A stretch of DNA of 40,518 nt, taken from NCBI GenBank assembly GCA_949287815.1, contig CASEHS010000009.1:1-40518 (forward strand), read 5' to 3'. Positions 25,143 through 33,224 of the stretch are shown in pieces (the first letter of the stretch is position 1; each line of letters starts with the position of its first letter). This stretch comes from an uncultured Bacillota bacterium (GTDB lineage Bacteria; Bacillota; Clostridia; Christensenellales; Borkfalkiaceae). Made by a program: the position numbers and the translations under genes. The notes under the pieces are model-generated. The model was not told the origin of the DNA. It did no database searches and saw nothing but the letters and a program-made list of their open reading frames with translations.

Positions 25143-25171
25143 ATTATATCTTTAATGATTATTCTTGTCAA
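25143..25171 (-). promoter_or_regulatory. Promoter of the AraC-type regulator, predicted leaderless
   Basis: On the minus strand TTGACA (25171-25166), 17-bp spacer, TATAAT (25148-25143): perfect consensus. Seven bases separate the -10 from ATG 25135, so the transcript should begin at or within a base or two of the codon. Confidence 0.8.
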
Positions 25172-25290
25172 TACAGTATTAAAATTTTTTTAAGCAGAAC
25201 TTTATATGGATTAAAGAAATATAACAGAGTAAACGATCTGAAAAACAAATAAAAACCTAAAAAAATGGCAGGAAAAATCATGATATTATA

Positions 25291-25319
25291 TTGATTTTTT
25301 GACAAAAATAAGTTATAAT
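25291..25319 (+). promoter_or_regulatory. Promoter of the decarboxylase operon
   Basis: TTGATT (25291-25296), 17-bp spacer, TATAAT (25314-25319). Predicted start near 25326, with GGAGG before ATG 25362. The gap between this and the AraC-type promoter (25172-25290) holds no clear repeat that I could call an operator. Confidence 0.65.
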
Positions 25320-25361
25320 ATTAAGTGGTAAAAATTGGTCGTCATGGCTTTTGGAGGTAAT

Positions 25362-26750
25362 ATGGATAAGATCAAATTGCTTCAATCGAGGCGGAACAAG
25401 GTCTTAGAGGCCGGTGCGGAAATCAGAAAAACTATTTCGGCGCTGACTGATGAAGACAGTTTTGTGGAAATTTCCGGATTCAGTTTTTCAAAAAATGAAT
25501 TTTACGGAGAAGAAGCCGCGGGCGAAGGTGTTGTAACAGGTTTTGCAACAGTAAACGGATATCCCGTCTATGTAGCGGCTCAGAATTTTCAGGTTTTAAG
25601 CGGAGGAGTAAGCGCTGCGAACTGTGCGAAAATTTTGAAATGTCTAGAATTGGCAGAGAAAAATTCAACGCCTGTAATTTATGTGCTGAATACGCTAGGT
25701 GTTCAGATCGGTGAAGGCGTTACAGTTTTGGAAGGACTCGCGTCCGTTCTGTCAAAAGCGGCTCGCTTGCATGGGGTGGTGCCTCAGTTTGCGGTAATTA
25801 ACGGCGAAGTTTATGGGCAAACGGCGCTTCTTGCTGCTTGCGCTGACTTTACTTTTTTCATGAAAGATGCTGTTTTGGCGTCGAACAGTCCGTTGGTTAT
25901 TTCTGCTAAGAGCGGCAAAAATCTGCCTAAGGAAGAAGTCGGCGGCGCGGCTGCTTTGTCTTCGACAAATCTTGTGGGAACGGTAAAGGAAGATATCGCT
26001 TCGGTTCGCGTAGAGATTGGAAAAATTCTCGATGTTTTGCCTTTTACAAACTCGGTTGTTGTGGAGAATGGGGCGGATTTAAATGCGGCAATGCCGTCAT
26101 TGAATAAAAAGTGCGCGGCGGAAGACCTTATCAAAGCCGTATTTGATAAAGATTCTTTGGTGGAAATCGGAACAGGTTCTGCTTCCGAGGTAAAATGTGT
26201 ACTTGGAAGATGCGGAGGAATTTCTCTTGCCGCTGTTATTTTTGACGAGGAAGCAGGGGTTGAATTAAACGCTGTTAATGTAGCTAAAATTAATAGTTTT
26301 GTAGAGTTTGCAGGGTATTACGATCTTCCTTTTGTATGCTTTACAAATACTTTGGGTATTCGTAGCGACCTTGATACGAATAACAGCCTTGTAATGAAAA
26401 ACATTGCAAAACTTATGGAGAATTTTGAGCTTTTAGAAAATGCAAAAATTTCAGTGGTCTATAAGAAAGCAGTGGGGCTCGGGTATAGTTTGTTTGCAGC
26501 AAAATCGATGGGCTTTGATTATGGTTATGCGTTTGCGGACGCTAAGATTGCTTTATTTGACAGTGTTCAAGGGGCTGAAATTGAATTTTCAGAGGAAAAG
26601 AGTGCGGATAAAGCAAAACTTGCAGAGAAATACGCTGAAGAAAATTCTGATCCTATCAATGCGGCTAAAAACGGCTATGTTGATAATATTATTGAACCTC
26701 AGTTTGTTAAGCAATATCTCATAGCTTCTTTACAGATGCTGTTGAAGTGA
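25362..26750 (+). CDS. Divergent acyl-CoA carboxyltransferase subunit (MmdA/12S-like)
   Basis: 462 residues of the crotonase-like carboxyltransferase fold found in methylmalonyl-CoA decarboxylase alpha and the transcarboxylase 12S subunit. Recognisable blocks are DEDSFVEISGF, AAGEGVVTGFATVNGYPVYV, the region around HGVVPQFAVINGEVYGQTA, and in the second half CFTNTLGIRSD and FDYGYAFADAKIALF. It is about 50 residues shorter than usual MmdA. Several normally invariant glycines are replaced: the SGGARIQEG loop reads TLGVQIGEG (111-119), GPCAGG reads NGEVYG, and KAYGGAY reads KAVGLGY. The oxyanion-hole chemistry or substrate may therefore differ. It is first in a five-gene operon with a biotin carrier and sodium pump. 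The start is ATG 25362 with GGAGG; an upstream ATG/TTG lacks such a site. Confidence 0.8.
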   Translation: MDKIKLLQSRRNKVLEAGAEIRKTISALTDEDSFVEISGFSFSKNEFYGEEAAGEGVVTGFATVNGYPVYVAAQNFQVLSGGVSAANCAKILKCLELAEKNSTPVIYVLNTLGVQIGEGVTVLEGLASVLSKAARLHGVVPQFAVINGEVYGQTALLAACADFTFFMKDAVLASNSPLVISAKSGKNLPKEEVGGAAALSSTNLVGTVKEDIASVRVEIGKILDVLPFTNSVVVENGADLNAAMPSLNKKCAAEDLIKAVFDKDSLVEIGTGSASEVKCVLGRCGGISLAAVIFDEEAGVELNAVNVAKINSFVEFAGYYDLPFVCFTNTLGIRSDLDTNNSLVMKNIAKLMENFELLENAKISVVYKKAVGLGYSLFAAKSMGFDYGYAFADAKIALFDSVQGAEIEFSEEKSADKAKLAEKYAEENSDPINAAKNGYVDNIIEPQFVKQYLIASLQMLLK

Positions 26751-26760
26751 GGTGTGTGAT

Positions 26761-27114
26761 ATGTTAGCAAATTTATTGGCATCTCGCCCTGAAACGTCGA
26801 CTGACGGATATGATATAACTTGGTTGACGTTACCGGAAGGGTTAATTTATGCCTTGATCGGGTTTATTGTAACTTTTTTGGGAATAGTAATTCTGATTTT
26901 TTGTGTATGGATTTACGGTAAAATCATCAAAGGTGTAAGAGAAAAATCTGTATCGAAGAAAAAATCGGCGAGTGTTCCCCAAACTGTTGTATCAGAGTCA
27001 GACAGCGATGTTCCTGTGGAAGTACGGCTGGCAATCATAGCTGCGATTGCTGCTTATTATGAAAACGAAAAATCGTCTTGCGAATTTAAAGTTAAAAGAA
27101 TAAAAAGATTATAA
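26761..27114 (+). CDS. OadG-like small membrane subunit of the decarboxylase
   Basis: 117 residues with one membrane helix (LIYALIGFIVTFLGIVILIFCVWIYG, about 28-53). A lysine/serine-rich linker follows, then a C-terminal segment PVEVRLAIIAAIAAYYE. This matches the gamma/delta subunit (OadG/MmdD), which anchors the soluble carboxyltransferase to the membrane pump; the VRLAIIAAIAAYYE tail is also seen in such proteins. ATG 26761 follows GTGAGGTG; the GTG at 26752 lies inside that site. It is placed between the carboxyltransferase and the biotin carrier, as in the Veillonella methylmalonyl-CoA decarboxylase operon. The assignment depends on topology, tail and context. Confidence 0.72.
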   Translation: MLANLLASRPETSTDGYDITWLTLPEGLIYALIGFIVTFLGIVILIFCVWIYGKIIKGVREKSVSKKKSASVPQTVVSESDSDVPVEVRLAIIAAIAAYYENEKSSCEFKVKRIKRL

Positions 27115-27131
27115 ATAAAGGAGAAATAAAA

Positions 27132-27485
27132 ATGCGTAAGTTTGTAGTTACTATTGATGGAAAAAGTTACGAGGTCGGCGTAGAAGAAATCGGCGCAGAT
27201 CAGACAGTTGTAAATACTGTAGCGGCTCCGGTAGCAGCGCCTGTTGCGGCGGCACCTGTCGCAGCACCTGCAAACGGTGAAAAAGTTGTTTCTCCTTTCC
27301 CTGGACTTATCAAAAAATTCCTTGTTAATGAAGGAGATACTGTAAAGAAGGATCAGCCGATTTTGATTCTTGAAGCTATGAAAATGGATAATGATATCAC
27401 GTCTCCTTGTGACGGAAAGGTTTCTTTCAAAACGGCTGTTGGAAACAACGTTGATACTAACGCATTGCTTGCCGTGATCGGCTAA
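27132..27485 (+). CDS. Biotin carrier protein of the decarboxylase complex
   Basis: 117 residues. An N-terminal beta region (KFVVTIDGKSYEVGVEEI) is joined by an Ala/Pro/Val-rich flexible linker (about 29-48) to a biotinyl domain. This has VSPFPGLIKKFLVNEGD and the biotinylation site EAMKM with K84. It is the standalone MmdC/1.3S type. AAGGAG gives a strong ribosome site. Because the OadA-type protein downstream lacks its own biotin domain, this carrier probably serves both carboxyltransferases of the operon. BirA (11554-12528) is the expected modifying enzyme. Confidence 0.93.
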   Translation: MRKFVVTIDGKSYEVGVEEIGADQTVVNTVAAPVAAPVAAAPVAAPANGEKVVSPFPGLIKKFLVNEGDTVKKDQPILILEAMKMDNDITSPCDGKVSFKTAVGNNVDTNALLAVIG

Positions 27486-27496
27486 CGGGTGGAAAA

Positions 27497-28693
27497 ATGC
27501 AGGCAAATTTACTTATCAGTTTTCAACAGATAGGTGATATGTTCAAGAACTTGTGGGAATCGTCGGGGTTAGTTGCGAGCGATTGGCGTAACTACGTGAT
27601 GATAGCGGTTTCCTTTGTTCTGATGTATCTTGCTATCGTAAAGAAGTTTGAACCGCTTCTTTTGTTGCCGATAGCATTCGGAATGTTTATTATTAATATT
27701 CCCGGTGCAAAAGACGTGGTTTGGGGAACGACAGATGCGGAAGGCCATTTTGTAGGCGATAGAGGCCTGCTCGGCTATCTGTATTTTGGTGTGGAAAAAG
27801 TTATTTATCCGCCGTTGATCTTTTTGGGTATCGGTGCGATGACGGATTTTGGTCCGTTGATCGCAAATCCTAAAAGTATGCTTATCGGTGCGGCTGCTCA
27901 GCTAGGTGTATTTATTACATTTGCGGGCGCAATACTGCTTGGGTTTGACGCAGCGGCTGCGGCGTCTATCGGTATTATCGGCGGCGCAGACGGTCCTACG
28001 GCTATCTATTTGACACAAGCACTTTCTAAATTCACAAACGAAGACCTATTGTCTACAATCGCAATCGCTGCATATTCTTATATGGCTTTGATTCCGATCA
28101 TTCAAAAACCGCTTATGAAATTATGTACAACTAAGAAAGAGCGGGCGATCAAGATGAAGCAGTTGCGTGAAGTCAGCAAAATAGAAAAAATTATTTTCCC
28201 GTTGCTTGTTACTTTGATTGTTGGCTTGCTCCTTCCCGATGCAATTCCTTTGCTCGGAATGCTGATGCTTGGTAACTTAATGAAGGAAAGCGGCGTTGTT
28301 GATAGGCTTTCTTCTCAGGCTCAGAATGGTCTGATGAATACGATTACGATTTTCCTCGGCCTTTCAGTCGGTTGTAAGGCATTGGGAACTAACTTCCTGC
28401 AATTACAGACTTTGTACATTATCATGCTTGGTTTGGTAGCGTTCTGCTTCGGAACGATTGGCGGACTGTTAATGGCAAAGCTTATGAATAAGCTTTCCGG
28501 CGGTAAAATCAATCCTTTGATCGGTTCTGCGGGCGTTTCGGCAGTTCCTATGGCGGCTCGAATATCCGAAGATGTCGGAAGGGAATCAGACCCGAGCAAC
28601 CATTTGCTGATGCACGCAATGGGACCGAATGTGGCAGGCGTTATCGGGTCTGCGGTAGCGGCAGGCTTCCTCTTAGCTTGCTTCGGCGGTTAA
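27497..28693 (+). CDS. Sodium-pumping decarboxylase beta subunit (OadB/MmdB/GcdB)
   Basis: 398-residue integral membrane protein. It decarboxylates the carboxybiotin on the carrier and couples this to Na+ export. Family features include the re-entrant IGIIGGADGPTAIYLT with the key aspartate, the second GSAGVSAVPMAARISEDVG with the conserved serine and arginine region, and NHLLMHAMGPNVAGVIGSAVAAG at the C-terminus. Roughly nine hydrophobic segments are seen. It follows the biotin carrier by 11 bp. The presence of this pump separates the complex from soluble transcarboxylases and from biotin carboxylases. Confidence 0.95.
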   Translation: MQANLLISFQQIGDMFKNLWESSGLVASDWRNYVMIAVSFVLMYLAIVKKFEPLLLLPIAFGMFIINIPGAKDVVWGTTDAEGHFVGDRGLLGYLYFGVEKVIYPPLIFLGIGAMTDFGPLIANPKSMLIGAAAQLGVFITFAGAILLGFDAAAAASIGIIGGADGPTAIYLTQALSKFTNEDLLSTIAIAAYSYMALIPIIQKPLMKLCTTKKERAIKMKQLREVSKIEKIIFPLLVTLIVGLLLPDAIPLLGMLMLGNLMKESGVVDRLSSQAQNGLMNTITIFLGLSVGCKALGTNFLQLQTLYIIMLGLVAFCFGTIGGLLMAKLMNKLSGGKINPLIGSAGVSAVPMAARISEDVGRESDPSNHLLMHAMGPNVAGVIGSAVAAGFLLACFGG

Positions 28694-28745
28694 GAAGGAA
28701 AGCTTATTGTGCAGATAATTTCAGTTAATGAATGAGGTGATTAAA

Positions 28746-30164
28746 ATGGCGGATAAACAAAATAAAAAAGTACTGATAACAGACACGATCCTGCGTGATG
28801 CGCATCAGTCGCAAGCTGCTACCAGAATGAAAATAGAAGAAATGATTCCGGTTTTGGAGCAGTTGGATGAAGTCGGATATTATTCTTTGGAAGCATGGGG
28901 CGGAGCTACCTTTGATTCTTGCTTGCGCTTTTTAAATGAAGATCCTTGGGAAAGGCTTCGTACTTTGAGAAAATATCTGAAAAAGACACCGATTCAGATG
29001 TTGCTCAGAGGACAGAATTTGCTCGGTTACAGACATTACTCTGATGATGTTGTAGAAAAATTTGTTGCAAAATCGATAGAAAACGGCGTGAAGGTCGTTC
29101 GTGTGTTTGACGCATTGAATGATCCGAGAAACCTGGAAACTTCGATGAAAGCGATCAAGAAATACGGTGGCATCTGTGAAGCTGCTATAAGCTATACAAC
29201 GAGTCCTGTGCATACCACAGAATATTTTGTAAAACTTGCAAAACAGCTTGAAGGAATGGGAGCTGATAATATTTGTATAAAGGATATGGCGAATCTTTTG
29301 TTGCCGTATACAGCGTACGATTTGGTTTCCAAACTTAAAAAGGAACTTAAACCTTCAACTAAACTTCATCTGCATACGCATAATACGGCTGGTACCGGTG
29401 ATATGGTAAACCTCAAAGCAATAGAGGCGGGCTGTGACATCGTTGATACGGCATTGTCTCCTCTTGGAAACGGCACCAGTCAGCCTGCAACAGAGCCGTT
29501 GGTTGCGACTTTAAAAGGTACGCCTTATGATACAGGTATTGAAATAGAAAAATTGCTTCCGATCGTCAATCATTTTAAAAAGGTCGCAGATCGTTTGAAA
29601 GCAGACGGGTTTTTATCTCCGAAGGTATTATCTATTGATATCAATGCTTTGCTTTATCAGGTACCGGGCGGAATGCTTTCGAATTTGATTTCTCAGCTTA
29701 AACAGCAGAATAAATCCGAAAAACTTGGTGAAGTGCTTGCGGAAGTTCCGAATGTAAGAAAAGATTGCGGTTATCCTCCTTTGGTAACGCCGTCTAGCCA
29801 GATTGTCGGAACACAGGCAGTGCTGAATGTTTTGAGCGGTGAACGTTATAAGATGGTCACAAAAGAATTCAAAGGTTTGCTTCGCGGAGAATACGGTAAA
29901 TTGCCTTCCGAGCCGGATGCTGCAGTTATAAAGAAATGTATCGGTAATGAGAAGAGGATCGATTATCGTCCTGCGGATGATTTGAAGCCTGAGTATGATC
30001 AGTTCAAAAACGAGATCGCTGAATATATTGAGCAAGAAGAGGATGTTCTTTCTTATGCGGTATTCGGCCAGGTTGCATTGAATTACTTTAAATGGAGAAA
30101 GGCCAATAAGAGCGGTGTAGATAAAAATCTTGCCGATGCAGCGGATAAAGTATATCCTGTATAA
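28746..30164 (+). CDS. oadA: OadA-type carboxyltransferase (5S / pyruvate carboxylase B-like) without biotin domain
   Basis: 472-residue TIM-barrel carboxyltransferase that moves CO2 between a 2-oxoacid (oxaloacetate/pyruvate) and biotin. TDTILRDAHQS (12-22) supplies the metal-binding D13. K179 in NICIKDMANLL is the carbamylated lysine, and H210/H212 in LHTHNTAGTGD complete the metal site. The C-terminal conserved carboxylase domain (to about 465) is present, but the biotinyl domain of OadA is absent, so the carrier must come from 27132-27485. The start is ATG 28746 after GAGGTG, in preference to ATG 28728. Together with the MmdA-like subunit it recalls the 12S–5S–1.3S transcarboxylase, but with a sodium pump added. 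Confidence 0.92.
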   Translation: MADKQNKKVLITDTILRDAHQSQAATRMKIEEMIPVLEQLDEVGYYSLEAWGGATFDSCLRFLNEDPWERLRTLRKYLKKTPIQMLLRGQNLLGYRHYSDDVVEKFVAKSIENGVKVVRVFDALNDPRNLETSMKAIKKYGGICEAAISYTTSPVHTTEYFVKLAKQLEGMGADNICIKDMANLLLPYTAYDLVSKLKKELKPSTKLHLHTHNTAGTGDMVNLKAIEAGCDIVDTALSPLGNGTSQPATEPLVATLKGTPYDTGIEIEKLLPIVNHFKKVADRLKADGFLSPKVLSIDINALLYQVPGGMLSNLISQLKQQNKSEKLGEVLAEVPNVRKDCGYPPLVTPSSQIVGTQAVLNVLSGERYKMVTKEFKGLLRGEYGKLPSEPDAAVIKKCIGNEKRIDYRPADDLKPEYDQFKNEIAEYIEQEEDVLSYAVFGQVALNYFKWRKANKSGVDKNLADAADKVYPV

Positions 30165-30190
30165 TTCTGAACGAATCTTTGTTTAGCTTG

Positions 30191-30218
30191 CAGCGAAAGC
30201 GTTTAAACGCTTTCGCTG
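30191..30218 (+). terminator. Hairpin ending the decarboxylase operon
   Basis: A perfect 28-bp palindrome (CAGCGAAAGCGTTT and its complement) 27 bp after the stop. The following sequence has only short T stretches, so termination may be partial. Confidence 0.65.
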
Positions 30219-30280
30219 TTTAATATTCAGATATTATGGGCAAAAGTTATTATGGAAGGACGTCTGACATGGAGGAGTGT

Positions 30281-31501
30281 ATGAAAAAAGTAGTGGTTAT
30301 CGGCGCGGGTGCTTCCGGGCTGATGGCAGCTTATGCCGCAGCAAAAAACGGTCATGACGTTACCGTAATAGAAAAGAATGAAAAAGCTGGTAAAAAAATT
30401 TATATTACAGGTAAAGGTCGTTGTAATATAACTAATGATATATTGCCCGATGAATTCTTTGCTAATGTAGTCAATAATGCCAAATTTCTTTATGGTTGTA
30501 TCCATACTTTCTCTCCGCAAAAGTTGATGGAGTTTCTGGAAAAAGGCGGATTATCGCTAAAAACAGAACGGGGAGGTAGGGTTTTTCCTCTTTCTGATAA
30601 AGCGAGTGATGTTACTGCGTGTTTAATGGATTATTGTAAAAACGCAGGCGTGAAGTTTTGTTTTAACGAAAATGTTGAGAAAATCGAGGTTAATCAAGGT
30701 ACTCTGTCAGGTATAATAACACAAAACAGGAAAATTTTGACGGATTGTGTGGTTGTTGCTACTGGAGGTAAGTCTTATCCTGGGACCGGAAGCACGGGAG
30801 ACGGTTATCGATTTGCTGAATTATTAGGGTTAAAAGTGATACCTCCTAGACCTGCACTTTGTGGTATTAATTGTGACATGAGTCATATTTCTTCCTTGCA
30901 GGGCTTGGCATTGAAAAATGTTAGGATTTCGGCTGTAAAAGATAACAAAGAAATAGCATCATTTTTTGGAGAAATGCTCTTTACTCATTTTGGCATTTCG
31001 GGACCGACAGTATTGTCTTTATCCAGCATTCTTAATAAGTTTGATCTTAGGCAGATCAGACTTTATATCGATTTGAAACCTGCATTAGATAAGGAAACAT
31101 TGGATAAAAGGATTTTAAGAGATTTTCAGAAATTTCATGAAAAAGAGATTCAAAATGCGCTCGTGGAGTTGTTGCCTAAAAGTTTGATTCTTCCGGTTTT
31201 GAACTCTGCCGGGATTCCTGCAAATATTCGTGTCTCTTCTTTTTCACGTGCAAACAGGGAAAAACTTGTTAATGTTTTGAAAGCATTTAAAATTATTCCC
31301 GTATCTTTACGCGATTTTTCGGAATGTATTGTGACGGCAGGCGGGGTTGATGTGAAAGAGATAAACCCTAAGACGATGGAGTGTAAAAAAATCAGTGGGT
31401 TATATTTTACAGGTGAAGTGCTTGATGTAGATGCTTTTACCGGTGGGTATAATTTGCAGATTGCTTTTTCGACAGGTTATGTTGCAGGTTCGTCTATTTA
31501 A
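30281..31501 (+). CDS. HI0933/BaiN-family FAD-dependent flavoprotein
   Basis: 406-residue flavoprotein. It has an N-terminal FAD-binding VVVIGAGASGLMAAYAA (about 4-20), the family-specific GKGRCNITND, and the mid-protein VVVATGGKSYPGTGSTGDGY. The C-terminus YFTGEVLDVDAFTGGYNLQIAFSTGYVAG holds the second FAD contact. Members are annotated variously as aminoacetone oxidase or bile-acid reductase BaiN; the physiological substrate is generally unsettled. The start is ATG 30281 with GGAGGAG; an earlier ATG at 30236 would add 15 residues before the Rossmann strand. In clostridia this gene commonly precedes cmk–plsC–ispH, exactly as here. Confidence 0.88.
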   Translation: MKKVVVIGAGASGLMAAYAAAKNGHDVTVIEKNEKAGKKIYITGKGRCNITNDILPDEFFANVVNNAKFLYGCIHTFSPQKLMEFLEKGGLSLKTERGGRVFPLSDKASDVTACLMDYCKNAGVKFCFNENVEKIEVNQGTLSGIITQNRKILTDCVVVATGGKSYPGTGSTGDGYRFAELLGLKVIPPRPALCGINCDMSHISSLQGLALKNVRISAVKDNKEIASFFGEMLFTHFGISGPTVLSLSSILNKFDLRQIRLYIDLKPALDKETLDKRILRDFQKFHEKEIQNALVELLPKSLILPVLNSAGIPANIRVSSFSRANREKLVNVLKAFKIIPVSLRDFSECIVTAGGVDVKEINPKTMECKKISGLYFTGEVLDVDAFTGGYNLQIAFSTGYVAGSSI

Positions 31502-31593
31502 TATATATGGTTGCTTTTCAATTTAAAAAATTGAATGCTTGTTTAAAGGTAAAAAACAATTAAGTTAAAGTAGTGCATAAGAAGGAGTCAGGT

Positions 31594-32595
31594 ATGAAAG
31601 CGATCAGAGGTGCTATAACAATCGATCAGGATAATGCAGAGAATGTTAAAGACGCTGTTTTTGAACTTATGAATGAAATAGTGCAAAAAAATAATTTAAA
31701 TAAAGAAAATATTGTCAGCATTATTTTTTCCACGACTTCAGATATTCATTCTTTTTATCCTGCAAAGGCAGCACGGGAAGCAGGTTTTTCAGAATGTGCT
31801 TTGTTTTCGGCTGTTGAACCTGAAATTACAGGTTCCTTGCCTTTGTGTATACGAGCAATGCTACTTTGCGAAAATACTGAAAAAGTTTCGCATGTATATC
31901 TTCGTAGAGCTGCAAATCTGAGAAAAGACCTCGCAAAATTTAATATAGCGCTTGACGGACCTTCAGGAAGTGGGAAAAGTACTGTTGCAAAACTTTTGGC
32001 AAAAGAATTTGATATATTATATTTGGATACAGGGGCAATGTATCGGGCTTGCGCTCTGAAAGTGCTTGAATCGGGTGTCCCCAATGAAGAAAAATTTGTC
32101 AAGCCGATTATGGATGCACTTGATCTTAAAGTTTTATACGTCAACGGTTCACAGCATACGGTTTTAGACGGGAAGGACGTATCGGAAGCAATTCGTAGAC
32201 CGGAGGTTTCAATGGCGGCTTCCGCTGTTTCTGCTTTAAAATGCGTAAGAGAAAAAATGGTTGAAATGCAAAGAAAAATTGCAAGCGAGCAATCCTGCGT
32301 ATTGGATGGCAGAGATATCGGAACGTATGTTTTACCTGATGCGCAGTTTAAATTTTATATAACGGCAGATTCTATGGTGCGAGCAAAACGCAGATTTAAA
32401 GAATTACAGGAAAAGGGATATTCTGTTGATCTTAAAAAACTGCATGAGGAAATTCAGCAAAGGGATTATAATGATTCCACGCGAGAGTTTTCGCCTTTAC
32501 GCAAAGCTGATGATGCAGTGGAAATAGATACATCATCGTATACAATAGAGGAAGTGGTCACACTGATTCGTAAAAAAATACAGGAAATGGTTTAA
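31594..32595 (+). CDS. Fusion of AroH-type chorismate mutase and cytidylate kinase
   Basis: 333 residues in two complete domains. Residues 1-114 align by eye with Bacillus AroH chorismate mutase: KAIRGAITI, STTSDIHSFYPAKAARE, LCIRAM and SHVYLRR. The active-site residues R5, R61, E75, R87 and Y102 are conserved; the cysteine of B. subtilis (C75) is S72. Residues 116-333 form cytidylate kinase (CMP/dCMP phosphorylation) with Walker A GPSGSGKST (122-130), DTGAMYRACALK, the CMP-specific insert and DGRDIGT. There is almost no linker. AAGGAG lies six bases before ATG 31594. It is followed at 2 bp by plsC. Cmk belongs in this neighbourhood, so the AroH part is the acquired or unusual one. The chorismate mutase activity is inferred. 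Confidence 0.92.
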   Translation: MKAIRGAITIDQDNAENVKDAVFELMNEIVQKNNLNKENIVSIIFSTTSDIHSFYPAKAAREAGFSECALFSAVEPEITGSLPLCIRAMLLCENTEKVSHVYLRRAANLRKDLAKFNIALDGPSGSGKSTVAKLLAKEFDILYLDTGAMYRACALKVLESGVPNEEKFVKPIMDALDLKVLYVNGSQHTVLDGKDVSEAIRRPEVSMAASAVSALKCVREKMVEMQRKIASEQSCVLDGRDIGTYVLPDAQFKFYITADSMVRAKRRFKELQEKGYSVDLKKLHEEIQQRDYNDSTREFSPLRKADDAVEIDTSSYTIEEVVTLIRKKIQEMV

Positions 32596-32597
32596 AT

Positions 32598-33221
32598 ATG
32601 TATAAATTTCTGAAAGCAGTCATGAATTTTGTTTACAGCATTATACACCCTTATAAATTGATCGGTAAAGAAAAGGTAAAAGACGGGGCTTGTGTTTTAA
32701 TAGGCAACCATTATCGCTTATGGGATATAGTGCATATGGCGTGTACAACAAAAGAGAAGGTTCATTTTATTACTAAGAAAGAATTATATAAGAATAAATT
32801 TTTGGCATATCTTTGTAATAAGGTGGAGGCGATACCTGTTTCAAGAGACGGTAATGACGCAAAGGCGATCATGACTGCGCTTAGGTATCTGAAAAAAGGT
32901 GAAAAAATATCCATGTTTCCGGAGGGAACAAGGAACAGAACGGACGCAGAATTATTGCCTTTGAAAGGCGGTGCTGCTATTTTTGCTATTAAGGCGAAGG
33001 TACCTGTGTATCCGGTCATGTCGATCGGAAAAACGAGATATTTCAGGAAGACACCTATTGTAATAGGCGATCCTATCGATCTTTCAGAGTTTTATGATAT
33101 AAAAATGAGTCAGGAAGATTATGAAAAGGCTGAAAATATCATTCGAGAAAAGATGTTGGCTGTCGTTCGTGAGTATAAGCTGAATACAGAAGCTAAAAAA
33201 AGGAATAAAAAAGGGAAATAA
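32598..33221 (+). CDS. plsC: 1-acyl-sn-glycerol-3-phosphate acyltransferase
   Basis: Adds the second acyl chain to lysophosphatidic acid in phospholipid synthesis; membrane-associated. The 207 residues contain the catalytic H-x4-D motif in IGNHYRLWD, the substrate-binding FPEGTRNR, and a later VYPVMSIGKTRYF block. A short hydrophobic N-terminus (FLKAVMNFVYSIIHP) probably inserts in the membrane. Overlapping operon spacing (2 bp after the AroH–Cmk fusion, 3 bp before ispH–rpsA) implies a single transcript. The lysine-rich C-terminus is typical of small clostridial PlsC. Confidence 0.93.
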   Translation: MYKFLKAVMNFVYSIIHPYKLIGKEKVKDGACVLIGNHYRLWDIVHMACTTKEKVHFITKKELYKNKFLAYLCNKVEAIPVSRDGNDAKAIMTALRYLKKGEKISMFPEGTRNRTDAELLPLKGGAAIFAIKAKVPVYPVMSIGKTRYFRKTPIVIGDPIDLSEFYDIKMSQEDYEKAENIIREKMLAVVREYKLNTEAKKRNKKGK

Positions 33222-33224
33222 GTA

